From the NCBI RefSeq assembly GCF_025998815.1, contig NZ_AP026678.1, positions 1,798,001 to 1,862,000 on the forward strand: a stretch of 64,000 nucleotides of DNA, written 5' to 3'. The stretch is from Ignavibacterium sp. (GTDB lineage Bacteria; Bacteroidota; Ignavibacteria; Ignavibacteriales; Ignavibacteriaceae). The translations under genes were made by a program, and so were the position numbers. Below, one piece after another: positions 18,935-27,119 of this stretch (positions are counted from its first letter, which is position 1; each line of letters begins with the position of its first letter). A model generated the notes under the pieces. It worked only from the letters and a program-made list of their open reading frames with translations. It was not told where the DNA came from and did not search any database.

Positions 18935-19552
18935 TTAATGCAATGCAGCATTTATTAAAAAATTTTTGATGGTTTCGTTGTCAGGTTCAGAGACTAGATA
19001 CTCAATGGGTTCACTGAAATTGATATCATCAAAATAAGTCAGTTGCTCTCTGAAAAGTTTTTCATTAAATCTATCCTGAAAGATTGAGTAAGCGTTATTT
19101 ATAATTTTTTGTATGGGGAAAAAATCTTTTATAATAAAATATAAATCGACATAATCCTTCCATTTAGCACGCTCGCCAATGGTAAATGCTTTCAGAGCAG
19201 CCAAATCAAGTAAAGATGGTATTTTAATAATATTCTCAAAATCTTTATCAGGTTTAATATTTTCAGTAAAATTATAAAATGTTACTTTAACATTTTTTAT
19301 AAAAATTGTCCATTCTTGTTTTGTCTGAAATGCTAATTTGTATTTGATACCAAGTTGTTTTAATCTGTTATCCAGATATTTCTTATCGAGAGACCTATTA
19401 GTAAATAAATCAAAATCCACAGATTTTCTATGACCTGCATACAATGCAATTGCAGTTCCTCCAGCTAAATAAAAACTTCTCTTAAACTTTCTGATTATTG
19501 GCAGAAGTTTTAATTGATCTTTTGATAATACTTCTTTTTTGAATATGCTCAT
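18935..19552 (-). CDS. AbiEii/AbiGii-type nucleotidyltransferase toxin-like protein
   Basis: The opening KDQLKLLPIIRKFKRSFYLA, then GGTAIALYAGHRKS and VDFDLF, is the polymerase-beta-like nucleotidyltransferase motif (GG and DxD) of AbiEii proteins. A second block DLAALKAFTIGERAKWKDYVDLYFI matches the family. In characterised AbiE systems AbiEii is the toxin of a type IV toxin-antitoxin or abortive-infection module, and related toxins modify tRNA. The 71-base overlap with the upstream small gene suggests translational coupling. The length of 205 aa is short compared with ~300 aa for the well-studied AbiEii, but normal for this short subfamily. Confidence 0.8.
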   Translation of the reverse strand: MSIFKKEVLSKDQLKLLPIIRKFKRSFYLAGGTAIALYAGHRKSVDFDLFTNRSLDKKYLDNRLKQLGIKYKLAFQTKQEWTIFIKNVKVTFYNFTENIKPDKDFENIIKIPSLLDLAALKAFTIGERAKWKDYVDLYFIIKDFFPIQKIINNAYSIFQDRFNEKLFREQLTYFDDINFSEPIEYLVSEPDNETIKNFLINAALH

Positions 19553-19808
19553 TGAAATAAAGTTTAAAGAAATTCAGTGTTGGTTTTTTATAATTATTGC
19601 GTTTTTGACTAATCTGATTAAAAAATATTTTTGCAACCTTTTCGATTGAAAAAATTTCAAGTAGTTTTTGAACTGATTTCCAATCACCATAGTTCAATAT
19701 CGTTTCAACTAAAAACTCATCATTAATTTTATCCAAAGAATCCTTTTTAATATACCAGAACAAGTGTGAATTTTTTTTTATTAAATTTTTCTTCTTTCTA
19801 TCATTCAT
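19482..19808 (-). CDS. Putative antitoxin partner of the AbiEii-like protein (DUF6922-like)
   Basis: This 108-aa basic protein lies directly upstream of the toxin-like gene and overlaps it. The pattern SHLFWYIKKDSLDKINDEFLVE, then ILNYGDWKSVQKLLEIF and KPTLNFFKLYF, resembles the short DUF6922-type protein often paired with AbiEii-like genes. It is too small to be a full AbiEi regulator. Antitoxin function is inferred from gene order. Its ATG starts 9 bases after the serS stop. Confidence 0.65.
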   Translation of the reverse strand: MNDRKKKNLIKKNSHLFWYIKKDSLDKINDEFLVETILNYGDWKSVQKLLEIFSIEKVAKIFFNQISQKRNNYKKPTLNFFKLYFNEHIQKRSIIKRSIKTSANNQKV

Positions 19809-19817
19809 TTTAACGCT

Positions 19818-21098
19818 TTACCCTATTAAATTAAAACCAGTGTACTTTTGAAGTACAGGTGGCACAATTACTTTTCCTTCGGGCGTCTGATAATTTTCGA
19901 GGATTGAAACCATCAAACGACTTGTTGCAAGTCCGCTTCCATTTAATGTGTGAACAAATTCAAGCTTTTTTGTTTGCTCATTTCTGTATTTGATATTTGC
20001 TCTTCTTGCCTGAAAGTCTTCAAAGTTGCTACAGGAAGAAGCTTCAAGCCAACGGTTTTCTGCCGGCGACCAGGTTTCTATATCATAACATTTTGCTGCT
20101 GCAAAACTTAAATCACCAGTACAAAGCATTAAAATTCTGTAAGGAATCTTCAACGCTTGCAAAATGTCTTCAGCGTCTTTTACTAATAACTCCAATTCGT
20201 TATAAGAAGTTTCCGGTTTAACAAACTTAACCATTTCAACTTTATTAAACTGATGAACGCGAAGGAATCCTTTACTTTCTTTGCCATAAGAACCTGCCTC
20301 TCTTCTGAAGCAAGCTGAGTAGCCAACATATTTAAGCGGCAAATCTTTTTCATTTAATATTTCTTCTCTGTGAAGATTTGTAATAGGAACTTCAGCAGTT
20401 GGTATTGGATATAATCCATCTTTTTCTATGTGATACATATCTTCTTCCATCTTTGGAAGCTGACCTGTTCCTCTCATTGAATCACGATTAACTAAAAACG
20501 GAGGAAAGATTTCATTATAACCATGATGCTGTAAGTGATAGTCGAGCATGAAATTTATCAATGCTCTTTCTAAAGTTGCGCCTTTTCCCTTATAAACGGG
20601 AAATCCCGAACCACTTACCTTAGCACCTCTTTCGAAATCAAGTATGTTAAGTTTTTTACCAAGTTCAATGTGGTCGAGTGGTTTTCCATTTTCCCATTGA
20701 AATAAAAATCCTTCCGGCAACCATTGTCTTACTTCAACATTTTCTTCAGATGATTTACCAACAGGAACAGATTCGTGGGGAAGATTGGGAATGTACATCA
20801 GTATTTCATTTAACTGATTTTCTACTTCCCGGAGTTTTACATCAAGTTCAGTTATGCTGTCAGAAACTTTTTTCATTTCAGCAAGGATATCCGTTACATC
20901 CTGTCCGGCTTTTTTGAGTTTTGGTATTTCAGCAGAAACCTGATTTCGTTTTGCTTTCAGTTCTTCAGACTGAGCAATCAGTTCGCGACGATGTTTATCG
21001 AGTTCGAGTATTTCATCAACTCTGTCTTTTTCGTTTTTGTTAGCTATTCCCTGTTTTACTTTCTCGGGATTTTCACGAATGAATTTTAAGTCGAGCAT
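19818..21098 (-). CDS. serS: Seryl-tRNA synthetase
   Basis: SerS charges tRNA-Ser and tRNA-Sec. The N-terminal coiled-coil arm spans about residues 25-100 ([23 protein letters not shown]). The class II core follows with motif 2 [22 protein letters not shown] and motif 3 [19 protein letters not shown]. The length of 426 aa is typical. AAGGAAAAAATA precedes the ATG. It is followed after 9 bases by the putative antitoxin gene. Confidence 0.96.
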   Translation of the reverse strand: MLDLKFIRENPEKVKQGIANKNEKDRVDEILELDKHRRELIAQSEELKAKRNQVSAEIPKLKKAGQDVTDILAEMKKVSDSITELDVKLREVENQLNEILMYIPNLPHESVPVGKSSEENVEVRQWLPEGFLFQWENGKPLDHIELGKKLNILDFERGAKVSGSGFPVYKGKGATLERALINFMLDYHLQHHGYNEIFPPFLVNRDSMRGTGQLPKMEEDMYHIEKDGLYPIPTAEVPITNLHREEILNEKDLPLKYVGYSACFRREAGSYGKESKGFLRVHQFNKVEMVKFVKPETSYNELELLVKDAEDILQALKIPYRILMLCTGDLSFAAAKCYDIETWSPAENRWLEASSCSNFEDFQARRANIKYRNEQTKKLEFVHTLNGSGLATSRLMVSILENYQTPEGKVIVPPVLQKYTGFNLIG

Positions 21099-21133
21099 TA
21101 TTTTTTCCTTTATTTAATCACTACCAAAGAGAA

Positions 21134-21600
21134 ATGGTACACAGATTTTTATGATTCATTATGATTTTTTATGATTTTTGTATTCAGATGATAAAACTCT
21201 TCTTTTGAATTTTGGTTCCTTACCAAAATTTAAAAGCATTCCAACTTCGATGTCTGTTGCTTTTAAATAATTTACTAATTGAGCTTCGTGTTCGGGTAAT
21301 AAATTTTCAGCAGCTTTTAATTCAACAATTACTGAATCATTTACAACTAAATCAGCAAAATATTCACCTATTTCAAATTCATCATAAAATACCTTAATCT
21401 GTTTTTGCTTTTCAACTTTCAAACCTAATCTTTTTAATTCTATCATCATTCCATTTTCATAAACTTTTTCAAGAAATCCATAACCGAGTTTATTATAAAC
21501 ACTATAGAAAGTTTTTATTATCAATTCCGTAATTTCAGAATATTTATAATTTTCTTTTATCATAAATAATCATAAAAAATCATAACGATCAGCGTACCAT
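21134..21600. mobile_element. Inverted-repeat element carrying a GxxExxY gene
   Basis: The left end begins ATGGTACACAGAT (21134-21146) and the right end, read in reverse, begins ATGGTACGCTGAT (21600-21588). The inverted similarity continues for about 47 bases through repeated TTATGATT units. The gene's stop codon lies in the left repeat and its start codon in the right repeat, so the element is essentially the gene plus its ends. The right end shares its last base with the leuS stop codon. A gene-less copy with the same ends lies at 26852-26923. No transposase is encoded, so movement in trans is inferred. Confidence 0.6.
21159..21563 (-). CDS. GxxExxY family protein
   Basis: The 134-aa protein has the naming motif GFLEKVY and the pattern YSEITELIIKTFYSVYNKLG, FADLVVNDSVIVELKA and LLNFGKEPKFKRRVL. 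The family is placed by others in the PD-(D/E)XK nuclease superfamily (D..ELK here), but its role is unknown. Such genes are often found as isolated insertions. Here both its start and stop codons lie inside the terminal inverted repeats of a 467-bp element between leuS and serS. Confidence 0.85.
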   Translation of the reverse strand: MIKENYKYSEITELIIKTFYSVYNKLGYGFLEKVYENGMMIELKRLGLKVEKQKQIKVFYDEFEIGEYFADLVVNDSVIVELKAAENLLPEHEAQLVNYLKATDIEVGMLLNFGKEPKFKRRVLSSEYKNHKKS

Positions 21601-24068
21601 TAACTATCCTTCACGACAATATTATAAATCTTATTCTTAACGAAAATTTCCTTAACAATCTTTTTGCCGTCAACAAATTTCATCACTCTTTCATCAGCAA
21701 AGATGATTGGTTTTACAGCTTCCTGTTCACTGTTTAACGGGACTTCAATCGTTGCACGCAATTTCCCATTAACCTGAACCGCAAGATTTACCGTGTCTTC
21801 AATCAATGCATCTTTATCAATCTCGAAGATAACTGGCTTCTGATAAATTGAATTTTCTTTACCAAGAATCTGCCAGCATTCTTCTCCTAAATGTGGAGCA
21901 ACAGGTGCAAGCATAAAAGCAAATCTTTCAAGTGCATAAACTTTAATTTCATCTTTACAACTCTCAAGAACTTTCATTTCGTTCAGCAATTCCATCAATG
22001 ATGCAATCGCTGTATTAAATCTGAAATTTTCTATTTCTTCATTAAACTTTTTAAGAGTCTGATTTACTTTGCGATAAATTTTCTTTTCACTGTCGTTTAA
22101 AGATGTAATCTCATATTTGCTTTTTGATACTACTGATTTGTTCAGATCCTTATGTTGATTAAACAATTCATAAGTTCTTTGAACAAAACGATCAACTCCT
22201 GAGATTCCTTTGTCGCTCCAATCGCCGCCCTGATCATAAGGTCCCATAAACATCAAATACATTCTGAAAACATCTGAACCATATTTTGATGTGAAGTCGT
22301 CAGGATTAACAACATTCCCTTTTGACTTTGACATCTTTGCACCTTGATTAGTAATTGTTCCCTGATGAACTAATGTCTGAAATGGTTCATCGCTGTTAAC
22401 CAAACCAATATCTCTCAAAAATTTATGAACAAATCTGGCATACAAAAGATGCATTGTTGCATGCTCTGCGCCACCGACATACATATCAACGGGCGTCCAT
22501 TTGTTTGCAAGCTGAACATCAAAAGGTGCATCTGAAATTCTTGGATCAAGATAACGCAGATAATACCAGGAAGAATCAACAAATGTATCCATTGTGTCCG
22601 GATCTCTTTTTGCGTCAGTGCCGCACTTCGGACATTTCACATTTATAAATTTTTCATTTCTCGCTAAAGGCGATTCACCACCAGGTTGAAAATCAACATC
22701 ATAAGGTAGTTCAACCGGCAAATCTTTTTCGTCAACCGGAACTTCACCACATTTCGGACAATGAATAATCGGAATTGGTGTTCCCCAGTATCTCTGTCGT
22801 GATATTAACCAGTCACGAAGCCTGTAATTAATTTTTCTTTTGCCGAATTTATTCTGCTCGAGATATTCAATCACTTTTTGAATTCCTTCATCTGATCTCA
22901 CCCCATTAAACTGACCGGAGTTTATCATCGTGCCAACTTCTGTAAAAGCAGATTTAAGTTCATCATTTTCCTTTGTTCCATCCTGAAGAATTACTTTTTT
23001 TATTGGCAAATTAAACTTAGTAGCAAATTCAAAATCTCTTTCATCATGCGCAGGTACAGCCATTACAGCACCAGTTCCGTAAGTTATCAGTGCATAATCT
23101 GCAATCCATACAGGAACTTTCTCACCATTTACAGGATTGATTGCAAAAGCTCCTGTTGGTACACCGGTTTTTTCTTTAACAGTAGAAGTTCGTTCAATTT
23201 CAGTTAATGATTTTATTGAATCACGGTAATCTTCAACTGCTTTTCTGTAATCAGCAGTTGTAATTTTATCAACTAAAGGATGTTCAGGTGCAAGGACAAC
23301 ATAAGTAACTCCGAACAATGTATCCGGTCTTGTAGTAAAAACTTTAATTTCATCATCACTTCCAATAACTTTAAAGTTAACTTCAGCTCCTTCACTTTTT
23401 CCAATCCAGTTGCGCTGCATTGTTTTTGTTTTCTCGGGCCAATTTATTTTATCAAGACCTTGCAATAATTCTTCGGCATAATCAGTAATCTTAAAGAACC
23501 ACTGATAAAGATTCTTCTGAATAACCGGAGTTCCACATCGTTCGCAAGCACCATCCTGAACCTGCTCATTTGCAAGAACTGTTTGATCTTTCGGGCACCA
23601 GTTAACCGGAGCATTTTTTCTGTAAGCCAATCCTCGCTTGTACATCTGAAGAAATATCCATTGGTTCCATTTATAATATTCAGGCACACAAGTCATTAGT
23701 TCAGCATCCCAATCATACATACAACCCATTCGTTTCAATTGCTGACGAATATCATTTATGTTTTGCATCGTACTATCAAAAGGATGAATGCCTGTTTTGA
23801 TTGCATAATTTTCTGCAGGCAATCCAAACGCATCATAACCCATTGGTTCGAAAACATTGTAACCCTGTAACTTCTTAAATCTTGCCCAGCTATCTGTTGG
23901 ACCGTAATTGTACCAATGCCCTATATGAAGTTTTGCACCGGAAGGATAAATGAACATTACAAGTGTATAAAGCTTTTTGCTGATGTCATTAAAATCTGTT
24001 TTGAATACTTTATTTTCTTCCCAGAATTTTTGCCATTTTGCTTCAATCAGATCAAAAGGATAACGCAT
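21600..24068 (-). CDS. leuS: Leucyl-tRNA synthetase
   Basis: This class Ia synthetase has the HIGH motif as HIGHWYNYGP (after SGAKL), the CP1 editing domain (TTRPDTLFGVTYVVLAPEHP, GTGAVMAVPAHDERD), a zinc-ribbon insertion (CPKCGE, CPKCGT) and KMSKSKGNVVNPDD. The length of 822 aa is standard for bacterial LeuRS. The stop codon is at 21600-21602, directly at the end of the GxxExxY element. The element therefore inserted just behind the coding region and may have displaced a native terminator. Confidence 0.97.
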   Translation of the reverse strand: MRYPFDLIEAKWQKFWEENKVFKTDFNDISKKLYTLVMFIYPSGAKLHIGHWYNYGPTDSWARFKKLQGYNVFEPMGYDAFGLPAENYAIKTGIHPFDSTMQNINDIRQQLKRMGCMYDWDAELMTCVPEYYKWNQWIFLQMYKRGLAYRKNAPVNWCPKDQTVLANEQVQDGACERCGTPVIQKNLYQWFFKITDYAEELLQGLDKINWPEKTKTMQRNWIGKSEGAEVNFKVIGSDDEIKVFTTRPDTLFGVTYVVLAPEHPLVDKITTADYRKAVEDYRDSIKSLTEIERTSTVKEKTGVPTGAFAINPVNGEKVPVWIADYALITYGTGAVMAVPAHDERDFEFATKFNLPIKKVILQDGTKENDELKSAFTEVGTMINSGQFNGVRSDEGIQKVIEYLEQNKFGKRKINYRLRDWLISRQRYWGTPIPIIHCPKCGEVPVDEKDLPVELPYDVDFQPGGESPLARNEKFINVKCPKCGTDAKRDPDTMDTFVDSSWYYLRYLDPRISDAPFDVQLANKWTPVDMYVGGAEHATMHLLYARFVHKFLRDIGLVNSDEPFQTLVHQGTITNQGAKMSKSKGNVVNPDDFTSKYGSDVFRMYLMFMGPYDQGGDWSDKGISGVDRFVQRTYELFNQHKDLNKSVVSKSKYEITSLNDSEKKIYRKVNQTLKKFNEEIENFRFNTAIASLMELLNEMKVLESCKDEIKVYALERFAFMLAPVAPHLGEECWQILGKENSIYQKPVIFEIDKDALIEDTVNLAVQVNGKLRATIEVPLNSEQEAVKPIIFADERVMKFVDGKKIVKEIFVKNKIYNIVVKDS

Positions 24069-24242
24069 ATTTTATAATGATTTTGTTGAAAAATTGATTG
24101 CAAATTTACCTAATTGAGCAGGTAATTCAAATGTTTGTAAAGTGCTTTATAACATACTGAGAGAATTGACTTGATTAACCGAACATTCAATATCAGGAAG
24201 AATATTTAGTTTTGTCAAAAGAATTTTTAAGGAAAAGTTAAA

Positions 24243-26111
24243 ATGGAAAAGCAAGTATTGGTTGAGTTCCTGAAAAGAGTTGAACTATTCAAAGATCTCA
24301 ACGATGAACAACTTTCTCAATTAACTGCAAAAGTCTCATTTGAAAATTTTCCTGCCGGCAAAAACATTTTCACAGAAAATAACATTCGTAAAAATCTTTT
24401 TGTTATTTATGATGGTGAAGTTGAATTGTATAAAAAGTCACCTTATGGTGCCGAAAGACGATTGGCATTATTCAGTAAATATGATTTTCTGGGTGAAGGT
24501 GCATTGCTTGATGATTCACCTCATTCAACTTCAGCAAGAACTACTGTTGATTCAGAGATTTTGATTCTTTCCCGTGATAAGTTTAATGAACTTATAAGCG
24601 AACATAATCAGCTTGCGATTAATATTTTGGGAAAGATTGCCAGAGTAATTTCCAGACGAATGAGTTCAGCTAACACAAGAGTAATAAATCTTGCTGCACA
24701 ATATCAATCCGGACGAACAAGAAAAGAACACGATTTACTTGGTGACCGTGAAGTGCCTGAAGAATTTTATTATGGAATTCAGACTTTACGAGCTATAGAA
24801 AATTTTAACATAAGTGGAGTTACACTTAATTTCTATCCGCATCTAATTGAAGCGCTTGCTATGGTTAAACTCGCTGCAGCAAAAGCAAACTATGACCTGG
24901 GATTGCTTTCTAAACCAGTTGCAGATGCAATTGTTCAGGCTTGCACTGAGATAATAAACGGTAAACTTCATTCGCATTTTGCTGTTGATATGATTCAGGG
25001 TGGTGCCGGCACTTCAACAAATATGAATGCAAATGAAGTGATTGCAAATCGTGCTCTGGAAATTCTCGGCTACCAAAAAGGTGAATACAAATATTGTCAT
25101 CCGAATAATCATGTTAATCTTTCACAATCAACCAATGATGCTTATCCAACTTCGATCAAAATTGCATTGATTAAAGCAAATCAAAAACTTGTAGAGGTTC
25201 TGAAAGATCTGATTTCTTCTTTCGAGCAAAAAGCAAAAGAATTTTCACACATAATAAAAATGGGAAGAACACAATTGCAGGATGCTGTTCCTATGACTCT
25301 TGGTCAGGAGTTTGAAGCTTATGCTGTAACACTTAAAGAGGAAATTCAGAGACTTGAGCAGAATGCAAAGCTATTCCTTGAAGTAAATATGGGAGCTACT
25401 GCAATAGGGACAGGCATAAATGCTCATCCGCAGTATAGCGAAAATGTGATTAAGCATTTAAGAGAAGTAACAGGATTAGATATTGTTCTTGCTGAAAATC
25501 TTGTTGAAGCAACACAAGATACCGGATCATTTGTAATGTACTCTTCAGCAGTGAAAAGACTTGCTGTTAAATTGTCTAAAATAAGTAATGATTTAAGATT
25601 ACTATCATCAGGACCTCGTGCCGGACTTAATGAAATTAATCTTCCGCCGATGCAACCTGGTTCATCAATAATGCCGGGAAAGGTTAATCCCGTTATTCCG
25701 GAAGTTGTTAATCAAATCGCATTTAAAGTTATTGGTAATGATTTAACAGTTACACTTGCCGCAGAAGCCGGACAACTTGAATTAAATGTTTTTGAACCGG
25801 TAATTGTTCAAAGTTTATTTGAGTCAATCGAAATGCTTAAAAATGGAATGATGACTTTGAAATTAAAATGCATTGATGGAATTACTGCCAACGAAAAAAG
25901 ATGCAGGGATTATGTTGAAAATAGTATTGGATTGGTTACAGCATTAAATCCTGTTCTTGGATATGAAACTTCCACTCAACTTGCAAAAGAAGCACTTGAA
26001 ACAGGAAAGGGCATTTATGAATTGGTGCTTGAGAAAAATCTTTTATCAAAAGAGAAGTTGGACGAATTATTAAAACCAGAAAATATGATAAATCCGAATT
26101 TGGTTAGATGA
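24243..26111 (+). CDS. Cyclic nucleotide-binding-like domain fused to aspartate ammonia-lyase
   Basis: Residues 1-135 form a CNB/CRP-type beta-roll ([36 protein letters not shown]). Residues about 155-622 are a full aspartase: [50 protein letters not shown] and the mobile signature loop [15 protein letters not shown]. Aspartase converts L-aspartate to fumarate and ammonia. In the CNB part the phosphate-cassette Arg that normally follows Pro is His (SPHSTSAR), so classic cAMP binding is doubtful. AAGGAAAAG precedes the ATG. The fusion suggests allosteric control or oligomer targeting of aspartase. Confidence 0.9.
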   Translation: MEKQVLVEFLKRVELFKDLNDEQLSQLTAKVSFENFPAGKNIFTENNIRKNLFVIYDGEVELYKKSPYGAERRLALFSKYDFLGEGALLDDSPHSTSARTTVDSEILILSRDKFNELISEHNQLAINILGKIARVISRRMSSANTRVINLAAQYQSGRTRKEHDLLGDREVPEEFYYGIQTLRAIENFNISGVTLNFYPHLIEALAMVKLAAAKANYDLGLLSKPVADAIVQACTEIINGKLHSHFAVDMIQGGAGTSTNMNANEVIANRALEILGYQKGEYKYCHPNNHVNLSQSTNDAYPTSIKIALIKANQKLVEVLKDLISSFEQKAKEFSHIIKMGRTQLQDAVPMTLGQEFEAYAVTLKEEIQRLEQNAKLFLEVNMGATAIGTGINAHPQYSENVIKHLREVTGLDIVLAENLVEATQDTGSFVMYSSAVKRLAVKLSKISNDLRLLSSGPRAGLNEINLPPMQPGSSIMPGKVNPVIPEVVNQIAFKVIGNDLTVTLAAEAGQLELNVFEPVIVQSLFESIEMLKNGMMTLKLKCIDGITANEKRCRDYVENSIGLVTALNPVLGYETSTQLAKEALETGKGIYELVLEKNLLSKEKLDELLKPENMINPNLVR

Positions 26112-26149
26112 ATATTTTGTTTCGTAATTCCTTTTTCACCCCTTGCAAT

Positions 26150-26192
26150 ATCACAATTTAACCGCAAGGGACGCTAAGAATCGCCAACATTT
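26150..26192. repeat. Short dispersed repeat remnant
   Basis: The segment includes ACCGCAAGGGACGCTAAG, a degenerate version of the ACCGCAAGGAACGCAAAGG unit found at 31644-31662. It lies between the convergent aspartase fusion and the T9SS gene. No terminator is evident. Confidence 0.4.
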
Positions 26193-26837
26193 TTATCTCA
26201 TCAATATCATTTTCTTGGTTTGTGTAAAGTTACCAGCCTGCAATCGATAAAAATATACTCCGCTGGATAATCGCTCTGCATTGAATTCTACTTCATAGTA
26301 ACCGGGTTCTTTTTGTTCGTTTACCAATGTTGTTACTTCATTGCCGAGAATGTCGTAAACTTTTATTACGGTCTGAGCAAGCTCAGACCCTACATCTGGT
26401 ATTGTGAATCTTATTTTCGTTCTTGGATTAAATGGATTTGGATAATTCTGGTCCAATGTAAATTCTGTTGGTAAAACATATTGTAAAATAAACTGTTTGG
26501 TTAAGTAAACAGATTTATTATCAGTAATCATAAATTCTAGTGTATCAGCTATAACATTTCCGATATTGTAATCAATATCAAAATTGTAAACAATTTCTTT
26601 TGTTTCTTCAGGATTCAAAACAATCTGTTCTTCTGTGTTATCATAAAATTTTATGTGCTTAAAGCCCCTCCTTAGGAGGGGTTTGGGGAGGCTTGTTTGT
26701 TCTGTTTCTGATATATTTTTTAGTTCAAGTATTATCTGGTTATTCTTTACTCCCGGTTGAATGCTGTATGTGTTTTGAGGATAGTTTAAGATTGAGAGTA
26801 AGGTTATAAGTAAGAGTGTGATCATTATATTTTTCAT
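26193..26837 (-). CDS. Secreted protein with T9SS C-terminal sorting domain
   Basis: The 214-aa protein has a signal peptide (MKNIMITLLLITLLSILNYP), a short beta-rich middle and a C-terminal sorting domain from about residue 130 (NYPNPFNPRTKIRFTIP, VYDILGNEVTTLVNE, SSGVYFYRLQAG, KKMILMR). Such tails route proteins through T9SS to the cell surface. ACGGAGATTAAA precedes the ATG. Two in-frame palindromes interrupt it: one encodes SLPKPLLRRGFK in the middle domain, the other GSELAQT inside the sorting domain. The middle is too small to suggest an enzyme. Confidence 0.85.
   Translation of the reverse strand: MKNIMITLLLITLLSILNYPQNTYSIQPGVKNNQIILELKNISETEQTSLPKPLLRRGFKHIKFYDNTEEQIVLNPEETKEIVYNFDIDYNIGNVIADTLEFMITDNKSVYLTKQFILQYVLPTEFTLDQNYPNPFNPRTKIRFTIPDVGSELAQTVIKVYDILGNEVTTLVNEQKEPGYYEVEFNAERLSSGVYFYRLQAGNFTQTKKMILMR
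26370..26389. repeat. Palindromic repeat embedded in the T9SS sorting domain
   Basis: GGTCTGAGCAAGCTCAGACC has perfect 9-base arms around AA. It lies in frame and encodes GSELAQT (minus strand) between FTIPDV and VIKVYDILG. The other three sorting domains in this window lack these extra residues. Confidence 0.7.
26665..26681. repeat. Palindromic repeat embedded in coding sequence
   Basis: CCCCTCCTTAGGAGGGG is a perfect palindrome inside the same T9SS gene. With its flanks it encodes SLPKPLLRRGFK, unlike the surrounding polar beta-rich sequence. It resembles widespread GC-rich intergenic palindromes. Confidence 0.65.
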
Positions 26838-26851
26838 TTTAATCTCCGTTA

Positions 26852-26923
26852 ATTGTACACTGATTTTTATGATTGTTTATGATCTTAACTGATCTTAATA
26901 AATCAGTCAGATCAGCGTACCAT
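26852..26923. mobile_element. Miniature gene-less copy of the GxxExxY-type element
   Basis: The left end TTGTACACTGATTTTTATGA matches the left end of the 21134 element almost base for base for about 33 bases. The right end GATCAGCGTACCAT is identical to the right end of that element. It is about 72 bp, lacks any gene and has a small internal hairpin (ACTGAT/ATCAGT). It lies 14 bases upstream of the T9SS gene start, so it may form part of that gene's promoter or leader. Confidence 0.6.
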
Positions 26924-26984
26924 TGTCTTATTTCTTTTGCTTTGAGGGCATTGCGTTGTTTTTGCTTTGTGAACTTTGTGGTTA

Positions 26985-27119
26985 CTCTTTTTTTACCACA
27001 AAGAACTCAAAGATTTTTTCACCAAGCACACAAAGTTTTCTCCGTGTACCTCCGTGTATTCTCTGTGTCCGTTGGCTAACGGACACTGAGTTTAATTCTA
27101 CATTGTGCATTGTACATTC
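26985..27119. repeat. Cluster of short dispersed repeats in an intergenic gap
   Basis: This stretch has no credible gene. It contains ACCACAAAGAACTCAAAG and GCACACAAAG type units, CTCCGTGTACCTCCGTGT, a perfect hairpin GTGTCCGTT/AACGGACAC (27065-27086) and a trailing ACATTGTGCATTGTACATT. An open plus-strand frame crosses it (26923-27348), but it is translated repeat plus antisense of the next gene. The hairpin lacks a T-run, so a terminator role is uncertain. Confidence 0.55.

Noticed and set aside
27065-27086. Perfect hairpin GTGTCCGTT/AACGGACAC considered as terminator of the 602-aa gene
   Set aside because: No T-run follows on either strand; it fits better as one of the local dispersed repeats.
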